A DNA stretch of 64,000 bases. Origin: Lampris incognitus. Taxonomy: Eukaryota; Chordata; Actinopteri; Lampriformes; Lampridae. The DNA is taken from NCBI RefSeq assembly GCF_029633865.1, contig NC_079214.1, positions 19,842,119-19,906,118 of the forward strand. The letters run 5' to 3'. Numbering within the stretch: the stretch's first letter is position 1; the number at the start of each line of letters is the position of its first letter. Under the pieces are notes generated by a model. It was not told the DNA's origin. It saw nothing but the letters and a program-made list of their open reading frames with translations, and did not search any database. The translations under genes and the position numbers were made by a program. Positions 1 to 9,213 of this stretch are shown one piece after another.

Positions 1-186
1 ATCCAGTGCCAGGCCTCTTTACAAACTGCATAACAATAAGGAGTCGTCTACTGTACGAAGGTCTACGGGTCCTTTTATGGAAAATCTGTAGCATTTTGAG
101 GGGACTCCAGAGCTACAATTGAGAAAAGGTGAGGTGAAAAAACCGGATAAGGGACTATGAATAACATGTTGACTGTTGACGTGCAG

Positions 187-340
187 GTACCGCTCTGCCC
201 TGAAGAACATGAGGATAACTGAGGGTAGAGTGGCAAAGGTGGTGAAGCATCGCATTTTTTCCGCTGCCTTCCATCCATGCACCAGCAGTCTGCTTATGGC
301 TACAGGAGACAAGTGGGGGCACGTGGGGCTCTGGAACATT
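187..340 (+). CDS. wdr76: wdr76 coding exon (first in window)
   Basis: Acceptor tgcag at 182-186 and donor gtgagt at 341. The exon enters with the third base of an Arg codon and ends on a full codon. It encodes a WD blade, with KHRIFSAAFHP and ATGDKWGHVGLWNI visible. Confidence 0.9.
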
Positions 341-3300
341 GTGAGTTTTGTTGCTTTGGCCTCATTATATGCTGTTAAATACATGCTTAAAACAATGTTG
401 GATATAAGGAGTTTTTTTATTTAGCTTCAGTAATCAAACAAATTTGGATGCTTATGCCCTTAAGTTAAAAAAATGGGTACAACTCCAGCTACCAGGTAAA
501 AAATTCCATTGCCTACCAACACGGTGATCGGTGGTTCGACTCCCCGTTTTACCTCCAGTTTGGTTGGGCGGCCCTACAGTCACAATTGGCCGTGTCTGCG
601 GGTGGGAAGCCGGATGTGGGTATGTGTCCTGGTCGCTGCACTAGCGTCTCCTCTGGTCGGTCAGGGTGCCTGTTTGGGGAGGAGGGGGAACTGGGGGGAA
701 TAGCGTGATCCTCCCACACTCTATGTCCCCCTGGCGAAACTCTTGAATGTCAGGTGAAAAGAAGCGGCTGGCAACTCCACATGTATCGGATCAGCAGAGG
801 GGGTGGAGCAGCAACCGGGACGGCTTGGAAGATTGGGGTAATTGGCTGGATACAATTGGGGAGAAAAAGGGGAGGGGGGGGGGGTAAAAAAAAAACGCAA
901 CACAAATGAAGTTTTAATTAGATTAAGTTAAAATGATAGGGTGACAGCATTGATTTCTGGAAGGAAATTTTAATTCAACCAGCATAAAATCCTAGATGCA
1001 ACATGCCACCATTGATTAAAGTTGGCCAGAGAGAAAATCTGTTATCAGAGATCCAAAGCAGGTTGGTATTGATGTGGCTGTGCTCCCTCAGGGTGGTGGT
1101 TGGGGTGATGATGGTGTGCTTCTCTTCGAGCCACACTCCCGTCCAGTGGGCTGCATGGCGTTCTCCAGGACTAACCCTGCTCATCTGCTGAGCCTCAGCT
1201 ACGATGGATCTCTGCGATGCATGGATATAGAGAAGGCTTGCTTTGATGATGTAAGATGAGCTTTTTCCTTCTCGCAGGATTACCAAATGCTACAGCTGAG
1301 GTTATCTGGCAACAAATGTAAACCTTGCAGTAAAAAGATTGGCCAGTGACAATATTTAAACTGTGATGACAGGAGAAACTTCCTTATCACTTCTTTGAAA
1401 TGTCATTGACTGATTATTTTTAGTTGCTCAGCAACAAAACGTAAGTTCGCAAAAGGAAAGCCTGATTCCTGGTGGCACAAAAGCTTTCTGTCCTAATGTC
1501 TGTGCTTTTTCATTTGGAAAGCCTTAAATATTTGCTGGCAGTACAGCGTAGAAGCTGTCATAACGGTATATTACACATTTGCTGTGTCATGTTTTTGAGC
1601 TTTTTTAAGCCTTTTATTTCATACACAATGTCTAAGGTATAACATGGAATTGAATACGAAGATGTGAAATTGCCTCTGGTAAATCTTTTCCTGTTGGACT
1701 TAATGCTTCTCCCTTCTGATAGGTTTATGTCTCTGAGAATGACCTGAAAAGCTTTGACTTCCTGACACCTGACTGTGCAACACTGGTAATTGGAGACTGG
1801 TGCGGACAGGTTGCCATTGTTGACAGACGGACCCCAGGGTAACAAAACTACTACTCTATTCCCAAGCTATTAGCACTTTATCATTTTCATTAGTTATCAT
1901 TGTTGTAATTGTAAAAACTGTTTTTACTCTTGTTGTGTTTTTGTTCTAGCTTTTCTCAATGTGAGATAGTGTTACTTTTTTGTTCCCGTCTTTCTTCGTA
2001 CTTTGTATTTTCAATCGTTATTCAGAAGGAGAGCTAAATCTACCTTATATGCATATGAATTAGTGCAGGCCCGGAAAGATGGTAGAGATGGGTTCCTCTG
2101 CATTGCTTGAGCGTGTCTAGAACTCATGAATTTGGCAAGTCTGTGATAAGCATACCATTAAGACCTCATTAGGATGTTAAATTTCCATGTACAGTGCATC
2201 CGGAAAGTATTCACACCCCTTCACTTTCCCCACATTTTGTTATGTTACAGCCTTATTCCAAAATGGATTAAATTCCTTTTTTTTTCTCATCAATCTACAC
2301 ACAATACCCCATAATGACAAAGTGAAAAGGTTTTGTAGAAATGTTTGCAAATTTATTAAAAATAAAAAACTGAAATATTGCATGTACATAAGTATTCACA
2401 CCTTTTGCTATGACACTCAAAATTGAGCTCAGGTTCATCCTGTTTCCACTGATCATCCTTGAGATGTTTCTACATCTTGATTGGAGTCCACCTGTAGTAA
2501 ATTCAATTGATTGGACATGATTTGGAAAGGCACACACCTGTCTATATAAGGTCCCACTGTTGACAGTGCATGTCAGAGCAGAAACCAAGCCATGAAGTCA
2601 AAGGAATTGTCTGTGGACCTCCGAGACAGGATTGTATCGAGGCACAGATCTGGGGAAGTGTACAAAAAAATGTCTACAGCTTTGAAGGTCCCGAAGAGCA
2701 CAGTGGTCTCCATCATTCGTAAATGGAAGAAGTTTGGATCCACCAGGACTCTTCCTAGAGTTGGCCGCCCAGCCAAACTGAGCAATCGGGGGAGAAGGAC
2801 CTTGGTCAGGGAGGTGACCAAGAACCCGATGGTCACTCTGACAGAGCTCCAGCGTTCCTCTGTGGAGATGGGAGAACCTTCCAGAAGGACAACCATCTCT
2901 GCAGGATTCCACCAATCAGGCCTTTATGGTAGAGTGGCCAGACGGAAGCCTCTGCTCAGTAAAAGGCACATGACAGCCTGCTTGGAGTTTGCCAGAAAGC
3001 ACCTAAAGGACTCTCAGACCATGAGAAACAAGATTCTCTGGTCTGATGAAACCAAGATTGAACTCTTTGGCCTGAATGCCAAAGGTCACGTCTGGAGGAA
3101 ACCAGGCACCTCTCATCACCTTGCTAATACCATCCCTACAGTGAAGCATGGTGGTGGCAGCATCATGCTGTGGGGATGTTTTTCAGCGGTAGGAACTGGG
3201 AGACTAGTCAGGATCAAGGGAAAGATGAATGGAGCAAAGTACAGAGAGATCCTTGATGAAAACCTGCTCCAGAGCGCTCAGGACCTCAGACTGGGGCGAA

Positions 3301-6300
3301 GGTTTACCTTTCAACACAACAACGACCCTAAGCACACAGCCTAGACAACGAAGGAGTGGCTTCAGGACAAGTCTGTGAATGTCCTTAAGTGGCCCAGCCA
3401 TAGCCCAGACTTGAACCCCATTGAACATCTCTGGAAAGACCTGAAAATAGCTGTGCAGCGACGCTCACCATCTAACCTTACAGAGCTCGAGAGGATCTGC
3501 AGAGAAGAATGGGAGAAATACCCCAAACATAGGTGTGCCAAGCTTGTAGCTTCATACCCAAGAAGACTTGAGGCTGTAATCACTGCCAAGGGTGCCTCAA
3601 CCAAGTACTGAGTAAAGGGTGTGAATACTTATGTACATGCAATATTTCAGTTTTTAATTTTTAATGAATTTTCAAAAATTTCTACAAAACCTTTTTCGCT
3701 TTGTCGTTATGGGGTATTGTATGTAGATTGATGAGAAAAAAAAGGAATTTAATCCATTTTGGAATAAAGCTGTAACATAACAAAATGTGGGGAAAGTGAA
3801 GGGGTGTGAATACTTTTTGGGATGCACTGTAGCTACAGTATCGGAGCATAATAATATCCATCCATCCATTATCCAAACCGCTTATCCTACTCAGGCTCGC
3901 GGGAAGCTGGAGCCTATCCCAGCAGTCATTGGGCGGCAGGCGGGGAGACACCCTGGACGGACCGGCTGACAGTCCATCACAGGGCCGACACACACATTCA
4001 CACCTAGGGACAAGACCATAAAATGAACAAGATCAAATAAATAGTAATAAAAACAGTATAAATAAAAACAAATCAAACGTTTCCAAAAGCTTTCATAAAG
4101 AGAGAGGATTTTAGAAGAGATCTGAAAGAAGCAGGAGATGTAGTGTTTCTGAGTTCAGTAGGCAGAGTTCCATAGTGTGGGGGCTCTAATAGCAGAAGCC
4201 CGATAAACCTTTGTCATTACTTGTTGTATTAATTCATCATCATCAATACTGGTGTTTTGTTATTATAAAGTAAAGCGCATATTATCGTCCGGACTCTACC
4301 TTTGCGGAGTAGTTTAAACAAGTAAATGACAGCAGCAGTGCAGTTAATGAACTGAAATCCACTGGTGTCGAAGAGTTGGTGTTAGTGTCCTGCTGCATTA
4401 TGTTGCTTACCACTATCAAAATTACAATGTTACCGGGTATCTGGGTGGCGTGGCAGTCTATTGCCCGTTGCCTACCAACATGGGGATCGCTGGTTCGAAT
4501 CCCTGTGTTGCCTCCGGCTTGGTCGGGCGTCCCTACAGACACAATTTGCCATGTCTGGGTGGGAAGCCGGATGTGGATATGTGTCCTGGTCGCTGCACTA
4601 GCATCTCCTCTGGTCAGTCGGGGCGGCCGTTTGGGGGGGGGAGTGAGAACTGGGGGGAATAGCTTGATCCTCCCATGTGCTACGTCCCCCTGGCAAAACT
4701 CCTCGCTGTCAGGTGAAAAGAAGCGGCTGGCGATGCCACATGTATTGGAGGAAGCATGTGGTAGTCTGCAACTCTCCCCGGATCAGCAGAAGGGGTGGAG
4801 CAGCAACCAGGATGGTTTGGAAGAGTGGGGTAATTGGCAAAGTACAATTGGAAGGGGGGAACATTTTTAAAAATTACAAACATTACCTTTGATCAATTAT
4901 AATGTTATGCCCTGCAGAGCTGTTTACAAACTTTTTGAGTTATTAAGCAACATTGGAGTGGATTCTCAATGCAAAGTAAGGAAGGGCAAAGACCCCCTCT
5001 CACTGCGGGGTTGTTATTAATGGTATTAAAGGTTATTAACATGCATGTAAAATTTATACCACTGACAGGTCTGCTGTATCTGGATTTGTTTTTAGGTTTA
5101 TTTGTAGTTTTCTGACATTAGTGATGAGTGCTTCACCAAGTCCATACAAGAGTGGCACATTTTTTTATTTCTATTCAGAAACTCCTATGAGTCCCTCCAC
5201 ACCATGGACACCAAAACCATTCGCTGTGTCAACGTCCACCCTCTACACAGGCAGTACTTTGCAGTGGCAGAGAACAGGTATGACTCACAGCGTCTTTGAT
5301 CCAATTATATTTTTTCCAGACTAGTGATGAACTTGACCTCTAGATGGTGTCAAGTGTTCAGCTAAAGCCTTTTCAGGTGTCCCAAGTGATTCAGTAGCGG
5401 CCAAACAATGTCTAATAACTCTCCACAGGGTAGTGGGCATTTACGATAGCCGCTGTCTGAAGAAGACCAAAAGCCAGGCAGTCTCCCAGTTGCTGGGTCA
5501 CTCTTTGAGCATATCCAGCGCTTACTTCTCCCCCAGCACAGGAAACAGAGTTCTCACCAGCTGTATGGATAACACGATTAGGTAAGACTGATGCAGCACT
5601 CTAAACTCTTCCTGAGGAGAAGGTAGCGCCACAAGACAGGTGCAGTATTGCAGCGCCATGTATTACCCATCACTTAACATACTCGGCTATGTTTGGTTAT
5701 TGTAGCTCTAATTAAATATGCATGTGTGTGTTTTATTTTTATTTTTTTAGGATATATGACAGTTCTGCACTGACCACCAAAGTGCCATTGCTCACCTCCA
5801 TCAGGTACATTGAACTGGTCGCCACAGCACGAACATTCATTCTTTTTTCGTAACCTGAGGCGCACAGAAAGCGCAGCTGTCCTTGGCTATGCATGGTACA
5901 ATGAGTGTTCAGTTATGTGCAATTCATTTTCATAAAACACAAGTAGAGGTTGTCATGTAAAAAAAAAATGTTTCTCAGCCCTCAGAATTTGTTTTTGGTT
6001 TTATACCAGTTTTACCTATAAACTGATATATCACAGTGACAATACTAGGTCATGCAAAATCTGAAATGGAAAGCCCAGTCAAGCCATTAAATGATTAAAG
6101 TCGTCTCACAGAGAGCCAAAGTAGTTGATGTTCTTTTATACAAACCCCAATTCCAATGAAGTTGGGACGTTGTGTAAAACGTAAATAAAAGCAGAATACA
6201 ATGATTTGCAAATCCCTTTTGACCTATATTCAATTGAATACACTATAAAGACAAGATATTTAATGTTCAAACTGATAAACTTTATTGTTTTTTTGCCAAT

Positions 6301-8149
6301 ATTCACTCATTTTGAATTTGATGCCTGCAACACGTTCCAAAAAAGCTGGGACAGGGTCATGTTCATCACTGTGTTACATCACCTTTCCTTTTAACAACAC
6401 TCAATAAGCGTTTGGAAACTGAGGACACTAATTGTTGAAGCTTTGTAGGTGGAATTCTTTCCCATTCTTGTTTGATGTAGGACTTCAGTTGCTCAACAGT
6501 CCGGGGTCTCCGTTGACGTATTTTGCGCTTCATAATGCGCCACACATTTTCAATGGGAGACTGGTCTGGACTGTAGGCAGGCCAGTCTAGTACCCGCACT
6601 CTTTTACTACGAAGCCACGCTGTTGTAACACGTGCAGAATGTGGCTTGGCTTTGTCTTGCTGAAATAAGCAGGGACGTCCCTGAAAAAGACGTCGCTTGG
6701 ATGGCAGCATATGTTGCTCCAAAACCTGTATATACCTTTCAGCATTAATGGTGCCATCACAGATGTGCAAGTTACCCATGCCATGGGCACTAACACAACC
6801 CCATACCATCACAGATGCTGGCTTTTGAACTTTGTGCTTATAGCAATCTGGATGGTTCTTATCCTCTTTAGCCCAGAGGACACGACGTCCATGATTTCCA
6901 AAAACAGTTTGAAATGTGGACTCGTCAGACCACAGCACACTTTTCCACTTTGCATCAGTGCAAACTCAGATGAGCTCGGGGCCTAGAGAAGCCGGCGGCG
7001 TTTCTGGGTGTTGTTGATATATGGCTTTCGCTTTGCATGGTAGAGTTTTAACTTGCACTTGTAGATGTAGCGACAAACTGTGTTAACTGACGATGGTTTT
7101 CCGAATTCTTCCTGAGCCCACGTGGTAATATCCTTTACAGAATGATGTCGGTTTTTAATGCAGTGCCACCTGAGGGATCGAAGGTCACAGGCATTCAGTG
7201 TTGGTTTTCGGCCTTGGCGCTTATGTGCAGAGATTTCTCCGGAGTCTCTGAATCTTTTGATGATATTATGGACTGTAGATGAAATCCCTAAATTCCTTAC
7301 AATTGTACGTCGAGAAACGTTCTTAAACTGTTGGACTATTCGCTCACGCAGTTGTTCACAGAGTGGTGAACCTCGCCCCATCCTTGCTTGTGAACGACTG
7401 AGCCTTTTGGGGATGCTCCTTTTATACCCAATCATGACAGTCACCTGTTTCCAATTAACCTGTTCACCTGTGGAATGTTCCAAACAGGTGGTTTTTGAGT
7501 ATTCCTCAACTTTCCCAGTCTTTCGTTGCCCCTGTCCCAGCTTTTTTGGAACGTGTTGCAGGCATCAAATTCAAAATGAGTGAATATTTGCAAAAAACAA
7601 TAAAGTTTATCAGTTTGAACATTAAATATCTTGTCTTTGTAGTGTATTCAATTGAATATACGTCGAAAAGGATTTGCAAATCATTGTATTCTGTTTTTAT
7701 TCACGTTTTACACAACGTCCCAACTTCATTGGAATTGGCGTTTGCAATAATAGTATTGAAATGTCACTATTAGAAGTGGGTGATTTCCCCCCCCCCCGTT
7801 AGGATATATAGGAACTCTTGCAAAACACCCTGTTTTCAGAAGTGATGTATTCCCATTTGTCATTCATTTGATATTTTGATATTCTGTTTTCAGACATGAC
7901 ATGCACACAGGCCGCTGGCTGAGTAAACTGTCAGCTGTGTGGGATCCTAAAAGAGAGGATTGCTTCGTGGTGGGAAGCATGGCGAGGCCTCGGCGAGTGG
8001 ATGTATTTCATGAGAGCGGTCAGCTCCAGCATTCCTTTGGAAATCAGGACCATCTTAGTACAGTGCTGTCTGTCACAGCCTTCCACCCCACAAGGAATGC
8101 CTTGCTTGGAGGAAACAATTCAGGACGTCTACATGTCTTTGCTGAATGA
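187..8149 (+). CDS. wdr76: WD repeat-containing protein 76, 3' part (7 coding exons; 5' end outside window)
   Basis: Seven exons join in phase: 187-340, 1062-1250, 1723-1838, 5179-5277, 5429-5581, 5751-5804 and 7894-8149. They encode about 339 C-terminal residues; every intron is GT-AG. The product reads as the WD40 propeller of WDR76. Recognisable stretches include LLMATGDKWGHVGLW, PAHLLSLSYDGSLRC, VDRRTPG, NVHPLHRQYF, YFSPSTGNRVLTSC, AVWDPKREDCFVVGSM and a C-terminal GGNNSGRLHVF. The TGRWL and PRRV..FHE..Q stretches near the end match my memory of human WDR76 and differ from its paralogue DDB2. Family knowledge: WDR76 is nuclear, binds chromatin factors and can act as a substrate receptor for CUL4-DDB1 ubiquitin ligase. 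The amino-terminal half and the promoter lie left of the window. The reading frame is intact, and frmd5 follows in convergent orientation. Confidence 0.93.
341..1061 (+). other. wdr76 intron with one SINE
   Basis: GT-AG intron between two in-phase wdr76 exons. Its only recognisable content is a 5'-truncated tRNA-derived SINE (about 503-895), ending in G-rich and A-rich runs. The rest is AT-rich sequence without identifiable features. Confidence 0.8.
503..895 (+). repeat. tRNA-derived SINE, family A, copy 1 (5'-truncated)
   Basis: Same family as eight other copies in this window. The tRNA-like head is cut off before the A box but keeps a degenerate B box (gtggttcgactcccc). The body shared with the other copies follows (caattggccgtgtctgcgg, catgtgtcctggtcgctgca), then a G-run. 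It has an internal deletion of about 35 bases near 790 relative to fuller copies. Confidence 0.85.
1062..1250 (+). CDS. wdr76: wdr76 coding exon
   Basis: Acceptor cag at 1059-1061 and donor gtaaga at 1251; 189 bp, phase 0 on both sides. It encodes GDDGVLLFEPHSRPVGCMAF, then a blade containing SLSYDGSLRCMDIEKACFDD. Confidence 0.92.
1251..1722 (+). other. wdr76 intron, no recognised element
   Basis: AT-rich intron between two supported exons. I see no repeat family, no RNA gene and no credible reading frame. Confidence 0.8.
1723..1838 (+). CDS. wdr76: wdr76 coding exon
   Basis: Acceptor tgatag at 1717-1722 and donor gtaaca at 1839. The exon starts in phase 0 and ends two bases into a Gly codon. 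It encodes VYVSENDLKSFDFLTPDC and a blade ending VAIVDRRTPG; the VDRR is in the position of a DWD-type box. Confidence 0.92.
2192..3829 (+). mobile_element. Tc1/mariner transposon (DD34E type), inactive
   Basis: The termini CAGTGCATCC and GGATGCACTG are inverted and flanked by TA dinucleotides at 2190-2191 and 3830-3831, the Tc1 target-site duplication. Long inverted repeats of roughly 200 bp hold an outer and an inner direct repeat (aagtattcacacc at both ends), an IR/DR arrangement. The transposase lies between them on the + strand. The element sits in the 1839-5178 intron of wdr76, in sense orientation. Confidence 0.95.
2592..3611 (+). pseudogene. Tc1 transposase, disrupted
   Basis: The frame opens at ATG 2592 and runs to TGA 3609-3611, about 339 codons, the usual Tc1 length. 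An in-frame TAG at 3342-3344 truncates it after 250 residues. The N-terminal half is the paired-type helix-turn-helix DNA-binding region (VPKSTVVSIIRKWKKFG; GRPAKLS linker). The catalytic domain shows WSDETKIELFG (first Asp) and [11 protein letters not shown] (Glu). The second Asp is missing: FQHNNDPKH stands where related transposases have an Asp two residues before the conserved D-P-K-H. With both a nonsense codon and a lost catalytic residue, this copy cannot encode an active enzyme. Confidence 0.93.
3850..4015 (-). repeat. CATCC-tailed SINE, family B fragment
   Basis: Begins with catccatccattatcc and continues cgcttatcc..ctgg agcctatcccagcagtcattgg. It matches the tail-proximal half of the complete copies at 19567 and 32940. 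The tRNA-like head is absent, so the copy breaks off near 4015. Confidence 0.75.
4435..4868 (+). repeat. tRNA-derived SINE, family A, copy 2 (near full length)
   Basis: The head carries an A-box-like stretch (ggtggcgtggcagtcta) and a B box (ggttcgaatccc at about 4493), the internal RNA polymerase III promoter of tRNA-derived SINEs. The family body and a G-rich end follow. An imperfect target-site duplication flanks it: aaaattacaatgttacc on the left, aaaattacaaacattacc on the right. Confidence 0.88.
5179..5277 (+). CDS. wdr76: wdr76 coding exon
   Basis: Acceptor attcag at 5173-5178 and donor gtatga at 5278. The exon completes the Gly codon of the previous one and encodes TKTIRCVNVHPLHRQYF, ending two bases into an Arg codon. 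Confidence 0.92.
5429..5581 (+). CDS. wdr76: wdr76 coding exon
   Basis: Acceptor ccacag at 5423-5428 and donor gtaaga at 5582. The 153-bp exon encodes VVGIYDSRCLKKTKSQ and SAYFSPSTGNRVLTSCMDNT, matching a WDR76 blade. Confidence 0.93.
5751..5804 (+). CDS. wdr76: wdr76 coding exon (54 bp)
   Basis: Acceptor tttttttag ending at 5750 and donor gtacat at 5805. It encodes RIYDSSALTTKVPLLTSIR, with both Arg codons split across introns. Confidence 0.92.
6141..7744 (-). mobile_element. Tc1/mariner transposon (DD34E), inactive
   Basis: Inverted termini begin caaaccccaattccaatgaa at 6141, with the complementary end at 7725-7744. The inverted repeats extend about 200 bp and include gcaacacgttccaaaaaagc and its complement. 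TA flanks the left end at 6139-6140. The right flank reads CA, so that copy of the duplication has mutated. The element is antisense to wdr76. Confidence 0.92.
6366..7483 (-). pseudogene. Tc1 transposase, frameshifted
   Basis: The N-terminal half (7483 down to 6983, 166 residues) is a helix-turn-helix region, with SRRTIVRNLGIS visible. The catalytic half (6938 down to 6366) continues in another frame. The stretch from about 6990 to 6940 joining them carries a stop and net insertions. The catalytic residues survive: WSDESTFQ, FQQDKAKPH and SPIENVW, with 34 residues between the second Asp and the Glu. The Asn after the second Asp, usual in relatives, is Lys here. At about 355 codons the total is family-typical. 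Confidence 0.9.
7894..8149 (+). CDS. wdr76: wdr76 last coding exon
   Basis: Acceptor tttcag ending at 7893. The exon completes an Arg codon, encodes HDMHTGRWLSKLSAVWDPK and GSMARPRRVDVFHESGQ, and ends NNSGRLHVFAE with TGA at 8147-8149. The C-terminus matches the remembered end of WDR76 within a few residues. Confidence 0.94.
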
Positions 8150-8270
8150 AAGTCTGAACCATGCATGGAGAATGCATCCAGCTGACAATTCAGAGAAAAT
8201 AATCAGCAATGAACAGTTTTGTTTTGGGGGAGTCCCTACTGTAGACACAGTTCCTATGCAGTAGAGACAT

Positions 8271-8470
8271 TGCTTATTTCTTTTAGACAACAGGTTCAGT
8301 TTCGAGCAGTCGCTTATTTCTTTGAGGCAACGGGTTCAGTTTCGGGCAATCGCTTATTTCTTTGAGACAACGGGTTCAGTTTCGGGCAATCGCTTATTTC
8401 TTTTGAGACAACGGGTTCAGTTTCGGGCAATCGCTTATTTTTTGAGACAGCAGGTTCAGTTTCGAGCAAT
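8271..8470 (+). repeat. 40-bp tandem repeat, five units
   Basis: Units start at 8271, 8311, 8351, 8391 and 8432. Each is about 40 bp with the core cgcttatttctttgag, then caacgggttcagtttcg. Units 2-4 are nearly identical; units 1 and 5 are more diverged. A partial unit start follows at 8471. Length varies by one base between units, so it is not coding. Confidence 0.93.
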
Positions 8471-8495
8471 CGCTTATCTTTTCGCTCATATCTTT

Positions 8496-8562
8496 GAAAT
8501 TGAAGAGATGAGCAATCAAGTGTCCTATGCAGTAGAGACTGATTGCTCATCTCTTCAATTTC
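8496..8562. repeat. perfect 22-bp inverted repeat (hairpin candidate)
   Basis: The arms 8496-8517 (gaaattgaagagatgagcaa tc) and 8541-8562 are exact reverse complements across a 23-base loop. In RNA this gives a 22-bp stem within the wdr76 3' UTR. Confidence 0.9.
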
Positions 8563-8847
8563 GAAGAGATTTTATACAATGCTTTAAATGTTTTGTATCT
8601 TAGGTCCCTATCTGGAGGTGATCGGTAGAGATGATAGCCACAACTACAGCGAAACAGATTTCAGATACAACTATTGGGATTATAAAAGGTGACTTTAAAA
8701 AAAAATTGTGTTTACAGAGTAAAGTATAAATATAAGAAATTTTGTGTTTAACGTTACAGAGTAAAGTATAAGAAGTTTAGATATTTTTCATTAGTTATAT
8801 AAAGAACTAAAGTATTATTTTAAATTTTCTTTTTGTATCTTAAGTTG

Positions 8848-8853
8848 AATAAA
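8848..8853 (+). terminator. wdr76: candidate wdr76 poly(A) signal
   Basis: AATAAA about 700 bases after the stop codon, followed by a T-rich stretch. Confidence 0.55.
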
Positions 8854-9191
8854 AATATTTTTCACCACTTAATTGTGAATGTTAATCAGGGGTAAAGGCT
8901 CATCATCGTCAATGGGGAAGGGAAGTGTAATGTCGCTGGGACAACGTCAGATGGCAGTATTGTAATTGAAATGTGACGTGTGTTTACAAGTCTGAGACAA
9001 TCCGGGGTGAATTAATATGATTTCAAATTATTTTTGGTTGATCGCTCCTGATTGAATTGATTACAAATCTAAGTAGGGGTAAATGAAAGGCACCGTTTCA
9101 AGAAAAAAAAAGTCACCCGATGCCCAACATGTTTAAATTCAACCTAAATCTCAAAAGCCAGTTTAGACACCGGGATTTTAAGAATATATCA

Positions 9192-9213
9192 TTTATTGAT
9201 AAATTTATTTATT
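9192..9213 (-). terminator. frmd5: candidate frmd5 poly(A) signals
   Basis: On the - strand AATAAA occurs at 9192-9197, 9204-9209 and, overlapping, 9208-9213. It is the densest cluster on that strand between the frmd5 stop and the end of wdr76. Nearer signals could also be used. Confidence 0.4.

Larger units (their letters stand above)
1839..5178 (+). other. wdr76 intron carrying a Tc1 element and SINEs
   Basis: Intron of 3.3 kb. It contains a complete but dead Tc1 transposon (2192-3829), the head-less end of a CATCC-tailed SINE (about 3850-4015), a stretch about 4020-4215 that resembles a generic fish interspersed repeat I cannot name, and a full family A SINE (4435-4868). The rest is unremarkable. 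Confidence 0.8.
5805..7893 (+). other. last wdr76 intron, mostly a Tc1/mariner element
   Basis: GT-AG intron. About 1.6 kb of it is one Tc1/mariner copy on the opposite strand (6141-7744). A short C-run lies near 7790. Nothing else is recognisable. Confidence 0.8.
8150..8853 (+). other. wdr76: wdr76 3' UTR (inferred)
   Basis: Follows the stop codon and runs to the first good poly(A) signal on this strand (8848-8853). It contains the 40-bp tandem repeat and an inverted repeat described separately. The transcript end is inferred, not seen. Confidence 0.6.

Noticed and set aside
4450..4520. tRNA-like A and B boxes, possible tRNA genes
   Set aside because: The heads belong to SINEs repeated nine or more times here. 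They lack a complete cloverleaf and acceptor stem.
8271..8470. Regularly spaced 40-bp direct repeats resembling a CRISPR array
   Set aside because: The units are contiguous without unique spacers and lie in a vertebrate gene's 3' UTR; it is a minisatellite.
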